15,854 nt of DNA, taken from contig CAZFQD010000040.1 in the NCBI GenBank assembly GCA_964520885.1, positions 1 to 15,854 on the forward strand, read 5' to 3'. This DNA is from CAZFQD01 sp964520885. Lineage in GTDB: Bacteria; Bacillota; Clostridia; Oscillospirales; SIG519. A program made the position numbers and the translations under genes. Below, piece by piece: positions 1 through 6,642 of this stretch. The notes beneath the pieces were generated by a model that worked only from the letters and a program-made list of their open reading frames with translations, was not told the origin of the DNA and ran no database searches. Position 1 is the stretch's first letter, and each line of letters starts with the position of its first letter.

Positions 1-124
1 AGGCAAATTTGGCTTGTTTAGCGACTTTTAGGGGTGTCAAGTGTCAAAGTCGGGAGAACGAGCTTTGGGTATTTTAATTGGTCTTAAAGATTAATTTTAT
101 ATTTATTTATAAGTTGCAGTAAAC

Positions 125-153
125 AAAGCCCTTAGATTTCTCTAAGGGCTTTT
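125..153. terminator. 12-bp hairpin, probable terminator
   Basis: A perfect 12-bp stem (125-136 pairing with 141-152) has a 4-base loop, TTTC on plus and GAAA on minus. It is followed by a short T run on the plus strand and by TTGTTT on the minus strand. It could end transcripts from either side, most simply a gene that finishes just left of the window. The T runs are short. Confidence 0.55.
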
Positions 154-167
154 GCTAACTACTAAAT

Positions 168-196
168 GGTCATTCTGAGTAAAGCGAAGAATCTCA
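168..196 (+). repeat. REP-like repeat, GTCATTCTGAG type
   Basis: A short imperfect palindrome starts GTCATTCTGAG and ends AGAATCTC, with ATTCT (172-176) facing AGAAT (188-192). It is organised like the GTCATTGCGAG repeats at 9876-9903 and 15791-15818. Repeats of this general form are widespread in bacterial genomes. Confidence 0.5.
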
Positions 197-226
197 AACA
201 TAATTAGAAATATTGGTTAAAAAATA

Positions 227-261
227 GTAGGGGCGGATTTTCATATCCGCCCGTTTTTTTT
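227..261 (+). repeat. REP palindrome (GTAGGGGC family) with T tract
   Basis: The stem GGGCGGAT (231-238) pairs with ATCCGCCC (245-252) around a 6-base loop. The GTAGGG head is shared with copies at 366-392, 597-622, 7178-7201, 10701-10724 and 14305-14331. Eight T residues (254-261) follow, so this copy could also act as a plus-strand intrinsic terminator. Confidence 0.6.
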
Positions 262-305
262 ATCGTTTCTCATTTTTCCCTCATTTTTGCAGATTGTCAA
301 ACCTC

Positions 306-333
306 CGTCCCCTTGACACGTCCCCTTGACACG
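306..333. repeat. 13-bp tandem repeat CGTCCCCTTGACA x2
   Basis: Two exact head-to-tail copies of CGTCCCCTTGACA lie at 306-318 and 319-331, followed by CG. From memory, CCGTCCCCTTGACAC-type words recur as REP ends near Y1 (RAYT) transposases in many bacteria. Here no transposase is adjacent. Confidence 0.55.
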
Positions 334-365
334 CGAATTCGACGGGTTTAGAATTAAAATATAAT

Positions 366-392
366 CGGTCGGATATGGAATCCGCCCCTACA
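366..392 (-). repeat. REP palindrome (GTAGGGGC family), inverted copy
   Basis: Read on the minus strand it starts TGTAGGGGCGGATTCC and closes with ATATCCGACCG. It is nearly identical to the copy at 227-253 but in the opposite orientation, so the two form a long-range inverted pair. One stem position is mismatched. Confidence 0.55.
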
Positions 393-400
393 ATGCCGTT

Positions 401-426
401 TTTCTTTGTGTTCTTTGTGGTTAAAT
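401..426. repeat. Possible short dispersed repeat (CTTTGTGTTCTTTGTGG)
   Basis: This has an internal duplication of TTCTTTGTG. I recall similar words as dispersed intergenic repeats in several bacterial phyla. There is only one copy in the window, so the call rests on memory. Confidence 0.25.
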
Positions 427-508
427 TTTGGCAAGAGTAGAACCCTTGCGATATAGAGATTAGATATTAGAAATTAGAAGTTTGAATTAAAGAAAATGGC
501 TTTGTAAA

Positions 509-553
509 AATCCTCAGTCAGCTTTGCTGACAGCTCCTTTGAAAAAGGAGCCT
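509..553 (-). repeat. Double-hairpin repeat (CTGTCAGC family), copy 1
   Basis: There are two adjacent small palindromes. GTCAGC/GCTGAC (517-522 with 526-531, loop TTT) is followed by AGCTCCTTT facing AAAGGAGC. The half carrying CTGTCAGCAAAGCTGACTGA recurs in inverse orientation at 14234-14259, between hisC and hisD. Confidence 0.6.
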
Positions 554-596
554 TAAATAAATTGTTCGCTTTTCGCTGTTCATTGTTCATTTTCAA

Positions 597-622
597 CGGG
601 CGACCAAAGGTCAGCCCCTACA
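597..622 (-). repeat. REP palindrome (GTAGGGGC family)
   Basis: Read on the minus strand it is TGTAGGGGCTGACC, then TTT, then GGTCGCCCG. The stem is imperfect by one inserted base. It has the same head as the other family members. Confidence 0.5.
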
Positions 623-686
623 AATTTTATCGTCATTTATCATTTGAATATAATGGCTCTAAAACCGCCATTTTCAATTTTCAATT

Positions 687-717
687 AGTTTTGGACGCCT
701 TTCGGCGTCCAAAAACT
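687..717 (-). terminator. Hairpin directly after nrdJ stop
   Basis: AGTTTTGGACGCC (687-699) pairs with its complement at 704-717 with one bulged base. On the minus strand the loop is a stable GAAA tetraloop. It begins two bases after the nrdJ stop codon. No clear U tract follows on the minus strand, so it may protect the mRNA 3' end or be a weak terminator. Confidence 0.45.
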
Positions 718-718
718 T

Positions 719-3010
719 TTACCCACATTTAGAAAATCCGCAATTTCTGCAAATCACACAGCCACCCTCATGCTCCATTTTTGTTCCGCATTCGGGGCAG
801 AATTTCATTCTGCTTGCTATATTTGTTTCTCTCATATTAAGTGCTTTTTCTACCACTTTTATGGGGTTTGTTTCCACTTTGCCATTATCTTTAAAGGAAA
901 GCACTTGCTTAATTACCCTTGCAATACCATCTGGGCAAGATGTTGCTTTCATACCCGACTTACTAACAGTAGAAGGGCAACGAATTCCCTTTAATTGATC
1001 TATTATACTGTTTACATCCAAGCCGGAGCGAAGTGCTAATGAAATTAGCCTTGCAGTAGCCTCTGATTGTGATGGGCAACCTCCTGCTTTTCCGTTATTG
1101 GTAAATACCTCAAAAAGCCCCTGCTCATCGTAATTAACTGTAACATAAAGATTTCCGCAACCTGTTTTCATTTTTTCAGTAAATCCAGTGCATATTTCCG
1201 GACGGCCCCTCGGGGCAATAACTTGAGTAGTTTTATTTTGTTCTAATTTTGCCGCCATTGCCATAACCTTATCACAATTTTCACAATCGCTTTTTCCGCC
1301 TTTTTTATTGACCTTGCCAATATTCAAAACCTGTTCATCTCTACTGCCATCACGATAAATTGTTACACCCTTACAGCCAGTCATATAAGCCAAAACATAA
1401 ACATTCGCCACATCATCTTGTGTTGCTGAATTTGGGAAATTAACTGTTTTTGAAACTGCATTATCGGTATATTTTTGAAAAGCCGCTTGTGTTTTTATAT
1501 GATATTCCGGTGTTACATCGTGTGCACAAACAAAAACATCCTTTATATCCTGTGGAATTTCATCTATATGAAGTAGGCTTCCTTCTTTTGCAATTTTTTT
1601 CATAAGTTGTTCTGAAAAAAGCCCTCTTTCATCCAAAACTTCTCTTAATATAGGGTTAGCCTCAACCATTTGTGTGCCATCCATAACATTTCTTATAAAC
1701 ACATAGCCAAAAACAGGCTCAACACCAGAGGAGCAACCGGCTATAATACTAAGTGTGCCGGTGGGTGCAATAGTGGTTATGGTGCCATTTCTGATAGGCT
1801 GTTCTTTTTTGAAAATGCTTTCCTTAAACAGTGGAAAAGCACCCCTAATTTTTGCAAGTTCTCTACTTTGCTTTTTGCCCTCATCATTTATAAATTTCAT
1901 TACCTTTTCGCCGAGTTCAATTGCTTTATCACTATTATAAGGAATTAATAGCCTTAAAAGCATATCCGCCCAGCCCATTACTCCTAAGCCAATTTTACGA
2001 GTTGATTTTGTTGTTTTATCAATTATTGATAAAGGGTATTTATTAGCATCAATAACATTATCAAGAAAATGAACGGCATTTTTTACTGTTTTACTTAACT
2101 TATCCCAATCAATTTCCCACTTGCCATTTTGCTTTTTTAACATATTCACTAAATTAATAGAGCCTAAATTACAGGACTCATAAGGTAGCAAAGGTTGCTC
2201 ACCACAGGGGTTTGTGCTTTCAATTTCTCCTTGTTTTGGAACTATATTATCCCTATTTAAACGGTCTAAGAAAACAATTCCCGGCTCACCGTTTTTCCAC
2301 GCAAAATCAACAATTTTTTGGAAAACCTCTTTTGCTTTTAAGGAGCTTACAACACCTTTAGTGAAAGGGTCAATTAAATTATATTCTCTGTCCTCTTCCA
2401 CGGCTTTCATAAATTCTTCGGTAATGCCAACGCTTATATTAAAATTGGTAATATCTGAATTTTCCTTTTTGCACTCAATAAATTCCATAATATCTGGGTG
2501 GTCAATTCTCAAAATGCCCATATTTGCACCTCTGCGAGTGCCACCTTGTTTAACAGCCTCAGTAGCGGCATTAAAAACCTTCATAAAGCTAATAGGTCCC
2601 GAGGCAACTCCACCTGTTGAATTTACAGTAGCCCCCTTAGAACGAAGCTTTGAAAAAGAAAAGCCTGTTCCACCACCGCTTTTGTGAATTAATGCAGCAT
2701 TTTTTATGGTTTCAAATATATCCTCCATAGTGTCTGCAATGGGTAAAACAAAGCAAGCAGAAAGTTGACCTAATGGTCTTCCCGCGTTCATAAGTGTAGG
2801 TGAATTTGGCAGAAAATCAAGGTTATACATCATATTATAAAAGGTCTTTTTAGCACCCTCAAAATCTCCATTATATTGTTTATCTGAATTAGCAACCGCT
2901 GTGGCTACTCTGTCAAAAAGCCCCTCCACAGTTTCAATTGCAGTCCCTTTTTCATCTTTTGCCAAATACCTTTTTTCAAGCACTATTCTCGCATTTTTGT
3001 TAATAGGCAT
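719..3010 (-). CDS. nrdJ: Vitamin B12-dependent (class II) ribonucleotide reductase
   Basis: It reduces ribonucleotides to deoxyribonucleotides in the cytoplasm using adenosylcobalamin as radical source. Numbering from the start I prefer, the catalytic Asn-Pro-Cys-Gly-Glu motif lies at 267-271, and the redox cysteine pair would be Cys86 (SACFV) and Cys280 (ESCNLG). The glycine-rich SGGGTGFSFS and GGTRRGANMG motifs are present. The C-terminal part carries the CPDG/TSCPD-type region and ends in a cysteine-rich zinc ribbon with two CxxC pairs and a final CGFSKC. Its 763 residues fit the family. The frame is open to an ATG at 3025, but the GGAGGAAG after that codon is a good ribosome binding site for the ATG at 3010, and the upstream ATG overlaps a regulatory box and has no such site. 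The promoter and NrdR-like boxes lie just upstream. No other reductase gene is in the window. Confidence 0.96.
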   Translation of the reverse strand: MPINKNARIVLEKRYLAKDEKGTAIETVEGLFDRVATAVANSDKQYNGDFEGAKKTFYNMMYNLDFLPNSPTLMNAGRPLGQLSACFVLPIADTMEDIFETIKNAALIHKSGGGTGFSFSKLRSKGATVNSTGGVASGPISFMKVFNAATEAVKQGGTRRGANMGILRIDHPDIMEFIECKKENSDITNFNISVGITEEFMKAVEEDREYNLIDPFTKGVVSSLKAKEVFQKIVDFAWKNGEPGIVFLDRLNRDNIVPKQGEIESTNPCGEQPLLPYESCNLGSINLVNMLKKQNGKWEIDWDKLSKTVKNAVHFLDNVIDANKYPLSIIDKTTKSTRKIGLGVMGWADMLLRLLIPYNSDKAIELGEKVMKFINDEGKKQSRELAKIRGAFPLFKESIFKKEQPIRNGTITTIAPTGTLSIIAGCSSGVEPVFGYVFIRNVMDGTQMVEANPILREVLDERGLFSEQLMKKIAKEGSLLHIDEIPQDIKDVFVCAHDVTPEYHIKTQAAFQKYTDNAVSKTVNFPNSATQDDVANVYVLAYMTGCKGVTIYRDGSRDEQVLNIGKVNKKGGKSDCENCDKVMAMAAKLEQNKTTQVIAPRGRPEICTGFTEKMKTGCGNLYVTVNYDEQGLFEVFTNNGKAGGCPSQSEATARLISLALRSGLDVNSIIDQLKGIRCPSTVSKSGMKATSCPDGIARVIKQVLSFKDNGKVETNPIKVVEKALNMRETNIASRMKFCPECGTKMEHEGGCVICRNCGFSKCG

Positions 3011-3023
3011 ATTTTCTTCCTCC

Positions 3024-3070
3024 ATACTATATATTGTTTATTTTTATGTATTTGATACTACATATTGTAT
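3024..3070 (-). promoter_or_regulatory. Pair of NrdR-type boxes upstream of nrdJ
   Basis: Two related 16-bp AT-rich palindromic boxes, ATACTATATATTGTTT (3024-3039) and ATACTACATATTGTAT (3055-3070), share ATACTAyATATTGTnT. Their starts are 31 bp apart, about three helical turns. NrdR, the zinc-ATP-cone repressor of reductase genes, binds paired 16-bp boxes with about this spacing. The distal box covers the -10 element, as expected for repression. The nrdR gene itself is not in the window. Confidence 0.75.
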
Positions 3071-3092
3071 ATTGAGCCTTTAAATTTGTCAA
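3064..3092 (-). promoter_or_regulatory. nrdJ promoter
   Basis: On the minus strand TTGACA (3092-3087) and TACAAT (3069-3064) are separated by exactly 17 bases. This is a near-consensus housekeeping promoter. The -10 element lies inside the distal NrdR-like box. Confidence 0.8.
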
Positions 3093-3254
3093 CAGGAAAT
3101 TATACAATTTATTATTTTTGTGCAATAGTGTTAAAAAATCGTTATAAAATTTTGCAGTATTTTTAATAAGAGAAAAAATAAAAATAAATTATCGGAAAAC
3201 TCTTATATTTTTTTGGGCTGTCAAAACTAATTTTTTTATTCTAAAATTTAGAGT

Positions 3255-3283
3255 TTGACAAACAATAATAAGTATAATATACT
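3255..3283 (+). promoter_or_regulatory. Promoter of the flavin reductase-like gene
   Basis: TTGACA (3255-3260) and TATACT (3278-3283) are separated by 17 bases, about 40 bases before the start codon. A second TATAAT at 3273-3278 is only 12 bases from the -35 and is less likely to be used. The roughly 160 bases between this and the divergent nrdJ promoter are AT-rich, with no further signal I can support. Confidence 0.7.
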
Positions 3284-3324
3284 GAAAAAGTAAAAATTTA
3301 ATTAGAATAAAAAGGGGATTTATT

Positions 3325-3966
3325 GTGAAAATAGAATTTTCAAGCAAACCTGACAAAGTTTGCGAATGTTGGCCTGGTGAACTAACATCCTTTTCGTGGG
3401 AGGATTTTGTAACTGCTATTCCATCTCCGCTTTTTCTTGTCAGTACATATAAATCAAATGGAAAAGAAAATGCTTGTCTGCAATCGTGGTCAACCTTTAT
3501 AGGAGATAGCGGAGTATTCATATGTATAATTGGATCTGTATCAAGAAATGGTCACTTATATCAAAGTCTGAAAGAAACAAATTGCTGTGTTCTTAATTTC
3601 CCATCAAATAATATTTACGAAATGTGCAAAAAGACGATATATAACAACGGATTTGAAAATGATGAAATAACCATGTCTGGATTAACAGCCGAAAAAGCGG
3701 TTTCTGTCAATGCCCCTCGTATTAAGGAATGTTTTCTTAATATAGAATGTGAACTATTGTGGGAGCACGAACACTTTGAAAATAGCAGAGATGTAACTAT
3801 AACTTTAAAAGCAACTCATATTTGTATGGATAGAGACCACTTTGATGAAAACAAACTTGGCAGATATGGTAAAACAGGGTATATGTATAACATTAATACT
3901 CCTAGAAATCCTGAAAACGGAGAAGTAACGCCCGAGTGCTATGGAGCTTTGGAATTATATAAGTGA
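3325..3966 (+). CDS. Flavin reductase-like, FMN-binding split-barrel protein
   Basis: This is a 213-residue soluble protein that starts at GTG 3325 with AAGGGG about eight bases upstream. The arrangement fits the flavin reductase-like FMN-binding split barrel: an N-terminal segment with AIPSPLFLVSTYKSNGKENACLQSW (around 31-56, broken here only for description) matching the usual beta strand where flavin is bound, then a strand with FICIIGSVSRNGHLYQSLKE-type sequence and a conserved CVLNFPS near residue 90. Such proteins reduce free flavin or act as small flavoenzymes; the substrate cannot be read from sequence. It is the only plus-strand gene, has its own promoter, and runs divergent from nrdJ and convergent with guaA. 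A tiny RBS-plus-ATG frame of eight codons follows at 3977 and is probably meaningless. The family call is good and the physiological role unknown. Confidence 0.82.
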   Translation: MKIEFSSKPDKVCECWPGELTSFSWEDFVTAIPSPLFLVSTYKSNGKENACLQSWSTFIGDSGVFICIIGSVSRNGHLYQSLKETNCCVLNFPSNNIYEMCKKTIYNNGFENDEITMSGLTAEKAVSVNAPRIKECFLNIECELLWEHEHFENSRDVTITLKATHICMDRDHFDENKLGRYGKTGYMYNINTPRNPENGEVTPECYGALELYK

Positions 3967-4002
3967 GGGTTTTGCCATGAAAACAAAATTTACATATATT
4001 TA

Positions 4003-4037
4003 AAGAGCTAACTGATTATAAGTGTCAGTTAGCTCTT
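4003..4037. terminator. Hairpin between convergent genes
   Basis: A perfect 13-bp stem (AAGAGCTAACTGA at 4003-4015 with its complement at 4025-4037) has a 9-base loop. It sits between the plus-strand flavin reductase-like gene and minus-strand guaA, the expected place for a bidirectional terminator. Only short T runs flank it. Confidence 0.6.
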
Positions 4038-4048
4038 CTAATATTGAT

Positions 4049-4066
4049 AATGCAAAGCATTTCAAC
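4049..4066. repeat. 18-bp repeat AATGCAAAGCATTTCAAC, copy 1
   Basis: This word, with the small palindrome AATGC-AAA-GCATT, occurs identically at 12245-12262 between hisH and hisB. It behaves like another small dispersed palindromic repeat. Confidence 0.5.
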
Positions 4067-4101
4067 CAAAATTCTTCACTTTTCATTCTTAATTCTTAAT
4101 T

Positions 4102-4133
4102 GTATTAATTTATTCATTTGAATAAATTAATAC
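4102..4133 (-). terminator. Perfect 14-bp AT hairpin abutting guaA stop
   Basis: GTATTAATTTATTC (4102-4115) and its exact complement (4120-4133) surround a 4-base loop. The stem ends at the base before the guaA stop codon. The stem is almost all A and T, with no U tract after it on the minus strand. It may be an mRNA 3'-end hairpin or a weak terminator. Confidence 0.5.
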
Positions 4134-5990
4134 CTATTCCCACTCCACCGTCGCAGGAGGCTTGCTCGTTACATCATACATAACTAAATCTATTTCTGAA
4201 AACGAATTGGAAATGTCCTTAGCCAGAGTGCATAAAACCTCTTTTTCAACATCTTTTCCAACTATTGCCGGTCTTCCTGTCATAAAATCGTTAGTTACAA
4301 AGGCTCTTATTGCTGCCGAATATTTCTTGCCATTTGTCCCTATTGGCAATAAGACTGCAAAGGCTTGGCTAATTCTCTTATCGGATAAAACGCAAGTAAC
4401 TTTATAATCAATTTCTCTTAAAAGGTCAGTATTTTGATGATTTATATACATTTCATAAGTATTAATAAAATCGCATTTTTCTTTATTTAGAATATAAGCC
4501 GTTCTGTTAATAAAGTTTAAACTATTAGGGATTTCCTTAGCGGCTTTATAAAGCTCATTAAAATTAAAATTTAAACCATCTCCAAATAATACTGATAAAT
4601 AGCGATAACTTCTGCAATCTCCTTGAACTCCAACTGTTTTAATTGGAATAACTTGCCCTGATAAATTGGGGCAAAGTGTATTTAATAATTTATCAAATGC
4701 TTGCTTTTCTTCATTTGTTACCTTTAATTTTCCTTCATTGCAGATTAAACGAACAGCAAGTCCCGGTCCGGGAAAAGGCTGTCTATCTGCAATAGCTTCT
4801 TCAATTCCTAACATTCTTGCAACATTTCTAACCTCGTCCTTATGCCAATCCCAATTAGTTTCAACTATTAATCCTTTATCTCTTGCTATACGAACAATAT
4901 CCACATCGTTATGATGTGTTTTTATTTTGTTAGCATAACCGCTAACATCTGGGTTGCCACTTTCAATTAAATCTGGTCTTAATGTGCCTTGTGCTAAAAA
5001 AGTTTTATCAAAATCAAGGTTTAAATTTTCCGTCGCTTTTTTAGTAACCTGTATAAATACATTGCCAATAATTTGTCGTTTTTCCTCTGGTTCACTTGTC
5101 TTTTTCAAAGGTCCAATTTGTTTGCCATCTATTATAATAGGTGTGTTAAAAAATTCATTTTCAGCATTAACTCTAATTAGATTATTAAGACCTTTTTCCA
5201 TTAAATTTTCACATACTAAATCGCTTTCGTTTTTTCTCATTAAGCCATGGTCTATATGTATGGCGAAAACCTGCTCTTTATCCAATGCTTTTAACAAAAG
5301 TGCAGCACTAACAGCAGAATCCACTCCGCCACTAACTAACACTAATATTTTTTCTTTACCCACTCTTTTTCTAATCATTTCTATTGAAGTGTTAATTCTG
5401 TCCTCTAATGAATAGTTTTCTTTAAAATTGCATATTTCTCGTAAAAAATTATTTAGCATTTGCTTGCCGTTAGTTGTTAAATCAACCTCTGGATGAAATT
5501 GAACTCCATAAAGTTTTTTTTGCTCATTATAAATAGCCGCAATAACATCGCCTGAAATTGCACAGGTTTTAAAGCCATTTGCTAATACTTTTACAGTATC
5601 AAAATGGTTCATCAAAACCGTTTGTTCTTTTTCTATTAAACCTTTAAAAAAAGGGCAATTTAATTCACATTCAATATCCGTTTCGCCATATTCTGTTTTA
5701 ACTCCCGATAACACTTTGCCAGAAAAATGCTCGTTCATTAATTGCATTCCATAACAAATTCCAAGCACAGGAAGCCCTAATTCAAATATATCTTCATCAT
5801 ACATTAAAGCACTTTCACTCCAAACACTTGAAGGTCCGCCCGATAAAATAATTGCCTTAAAGTCTTTTAAAATCTTTGCTTTGATATTAATAGGGAATAT
5901 CTCGGATTTTACTCCTAATTCCCTAACTTTTCTATCTATAACTTTTGTATACTGCCCACCGCAGTCAAGAATTGCAAGAAGTTCGGACAT
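4134..5990 (-). CDS. guaA: GMP synthase (glutamine-hydrolysing), long eukaryote-like form
   Basis: It converts XMP to GMP using ATP and glutamine in purine synthesis. The N-terminal class I glutamine amidotransferase domain (about 1-190) has the nucleophile Cys79 in GICYGMQ and His166/Glu168 in FHPEV. The ATP pyrophosphatase domain has the P-loop SGGVDS at 220-225. The C-terminus TSKPPATVEWE is the family signature. At 618 residues it is about 100 longer than the usual bacterial enzyme (about 510-525). Its motifs follow the eukaryotic type: SEPEEKR, GTLRPDLIES, IKTHHND, PFPGPGLA, and an extended segment with IKTVGVQGDCRSY around 450. That insertion corresponds to the extra dimerisation subdomain of eukaryotic GMP synthase. 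AAAAGGGTG precedes the ATG by about ten bases. The gene appears monocistronic, with a terminator-bounded zinc-ribbon gene upstream. Confidence 0.95.
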   Translation of the reverse strand: MSELLAILDCGGQYTKVIDRKVRELGVKSEIFPINIKAKILKDFKAIILSGGPSSVWSESALMYDEDIFELGLPVLGICYGMQLMNEHFSGKVLSGVKTEYGETDIECELNCPFFKGLIEKEQTVLMNHFDTVKVLANGFKTCAISGDVIAAIYNEQKKLYGVQFHPEVDLTTNGKQMLNNFLREICNFKENYSLEDRINTSIEMIRKRVGKEKILVLVSGGVDSAVSAALLLKALDKEQVFAIHIDHGLMRKNESDLVCENLMEKGLNNLIRVNAENEFFNTPIIIDGKQIGPLKKTSEPEEKRQIIGNVFIQVTKKATENLNLDFDKTFLAQGTLRPDLIESGNPDVSGYANKIKTHHNDVDIVRIARDKGLIVETNWDWHKDEVRNVARMLGIEEAIADRQPFPGPGLAVRLICNEGKLKVTNEEKQAFDKLLNTLCPNLSGQVIPIKTVGVQGDCRSYRYLSVLFGDGLNFNFNELYKAAKEIPNSLNFINRTAYILNKEKCDFINTYEMYINHQNTDLLREIDYKVTCVLSDKRISQAFAVLLPIGTNGKKYSAAIRAFVTNDFMTGRPAIVGKDVEKEVLCTLAKDISNSFSEIDLVMYDVTSKPPATVEWE

Positions 5991-6030
5991 AATGTGTTTT
6001 CACCCTTTTCGTTAATTCAAATTTTATAAT

Positions 6031-6039
6031 ATTATATCA
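6031..6039 (-). promoter_or_regulatory. guaA extended -10 promoter
   Basis: TGATATAAT on the minus strand (6039-6031) is an extended -10 element about 40 bases before the guaA ATG. The -35 region (TATTCA) is poor. I see no purine riboswitch in the leader. Confidence 0.5.
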
Positions 6040-6108
6040 AAATATATCACCTTTGAATAGTGGTAAATTTAAAAAAAAGGAAAAAAATTATAATATCTCA
6101 AACAAAAC

Positions 6109-6130
6109 AAAAAGCCGCACATAGTGCGGC
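6109..6130 (-). terminator. Intrinsic terminator after zinc-ribbon gene
   Basis: On the minus strand GCCGCAC (6130-6124), a 3-base loop and GTGCGGC (6120-6114) are followed at once by TTTTTGTTTTG. This is a classic stem plus U tract, about 40 bases after the stop codon. It separates this transcript from guaA. Confidence 0.85.
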
Positions 6131-6169
6131 CAAGTGCTCTAAAGTTAACAAATTTGCAGATGACAATAT

Positions 6170-6448
6170 TTAACTTTCGGACTTCATTTTAGCATAGCAT
6201 TCGCTACAATAAACTGGTCTGTCTTCTCTAGGCTGAAAAGGAACCTTTGCAGATTCGCCACAACTTGCACAAGTTGCTTCAAACATCTCTTTGTTAGCTC
6301 TACTAGCTACTTTTCTTGCTGTTCTGCAATCTTTACATCTTTGTGGTTCATTTTGGAAGCCCTTTTCTGCGTAAAATTCTTGCTCGCCTTCTGTGAAAAT
6401 AAATTCATTTCCACATTCTTTGCATACTAATGTTTTGTCTTGATACAT
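6170..6448 (-). CDS. Small zinc-ribbon protein with CxxC-x17-CxxC domain
   Basis: This is a 92-residue soluble protein with two metal-binding modules. The first, about residues 8-42, has CKECG and CKDCR (Cys9/12 and Cys38/41), typical of the probable zinc-ribbon family of Firmicutes. The second has CASCG, exactly 17 residues, then CSEC, matching the CxxC-x17-CxxC domain. Eight cysteines could hold two zinc ions. The linker is rich in basic residues, compatible with nucleic acid binding, but the function of the family is unknown. It is a single-gene transcript: a perfect consensus promoter at 6643-6671, an approximately 190-base leader with structured sequence, then a strong terminator. That suggests a highly expressed, possibly post-transcriptionally controlled small protein. 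GCGAGG precedes the ATG. Confidence 0.85.
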   Translation of the reverse strand: MYQDKTLVCKECGNEFIFTEGEQEFYAEKGFQNEPQRCKDCRTARKVASRANKEMFEATCASCGESAKVPFQPREDRPVYCSECYAKMKSES

Positions 6449-6476
6449 TTTTTAACCTCGCTTGATTAATATTTTC

Positions 6477-6544
6477 GCCCGCGGACGGATTTCCACCGAC
6501 ACCTTTGAGAAATACAACGCTCTGTTAGTTAAGCTACTATGGGC
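6477..6544 (-). ncRNA. Candidate structured leader RNA, tRNA-like
   Basis: A 68-base GC-rich island in very AT-rich sequence lies in the 5' leader of the zinc-ribbon gene. Read on the minus strand, GCCC and GGGC close the ends. Inside are a D-arm-like hairpin (GCTT, 8-base loop, GAGC), a weak middle arm with a 7-base loop, and a T-arm-like hairpin GTCGG-TGGAAAT-CCGTC. The order mimics a cloverleaf, but the D-loop lacks GG, the T-loop has TGG instead of TTC, the middle arm is poor and no CCA follows. It may be a decayed tRNA or an unrelated cis-regulatory RNA. GGTGGAAATCC also recalls a cobalamin-riboswitch internal loop, but the rest of that riboswitch is missing. Confidence 0.35.
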
Positions 6545-6552
6545 ATATATGA

Positions 6553-6606
6553 GGTTGAACTTTGTTCAACCAATTAACAATGAAAAATGAACAGTGAACA
6601 ATTAAG
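6553..6606. repeat. Palindrome plus AT-rich dispersed repeat in the leader
   Basis: GGTTGAAC (6553-6560) and GTTCAACC (6564-6571) form a perfect 8-bp stem around TTT. The adjoining AATTAACAATGA...GTGAACAATTAAGG (from 6572) recurs at 12184-12212 upstream of hisH. It lies between the promoter and the GC-rich leader, so it would be part of the zinc-ribbon mRNA. Confidence 0.5.
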
Positions 6607-6642
6607 GTTTTGCTACACAAACACACAATTCAATGCCATATC

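Larger units (their letters stand above)
1..718. repeat. Gene-free, repeat-rich region left of nrdJ
   Basis: I see no convincing gene here. The stretch is a patchwork of short palindromic repeats and hairpins, listed separately below, embedded in AT-rich sequence. The first 74 bases are open in frame 3 on the plus strand and could be the tail of a gene outside the window, but I do not recognise the peptide. Several of the repeats recur elsewhere in the window, always between genes or at gene ends. This looks like an accumulation site for REP-type elements. Confidence 0.7.

Noticed and set aside
3..74. Frame-3 open stretch at the left edge, possible gene tail
   Set aside because: Only about 23 codons, no recognised family, and located in repeat-rich sequence. 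A hairpin follows, so a gene tail is possible, but I cannot support it.
2214..2687. Plus-strand open frame of 157 codons inside nrdJ
   Set aside because: It lies entirely antisense to a clear nrdJ coding region, has no ribosome binding site and shows no recognisable domain. Similar antisense frames in guaA, hisF and hisC were dropped for the same reason.
3093..3254. Riboswitch or extra gene between nrdJ and the flavin reductase-like gene
   Set aside because: The sequence is plain AT-rich with only a weak 6-bp stem (3167-3172 with 3200-3205); nothing recognisable.
3977..4003. ATG with a GAGGG site just after the flavin reductase-like gene
   Set aside because: The frame has only eight codons before a stop and runs into the terminator hairpin.
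6477..6544. Genuine tRNA gene or cobalamin riboswitch
   Set aside because: The tRNA reading fails on D-loop, anticodon arm, T-loop and acceptor pairing. The cobalamin reading matches only one internal loop. I kept it only as an unassigned structured candidate.
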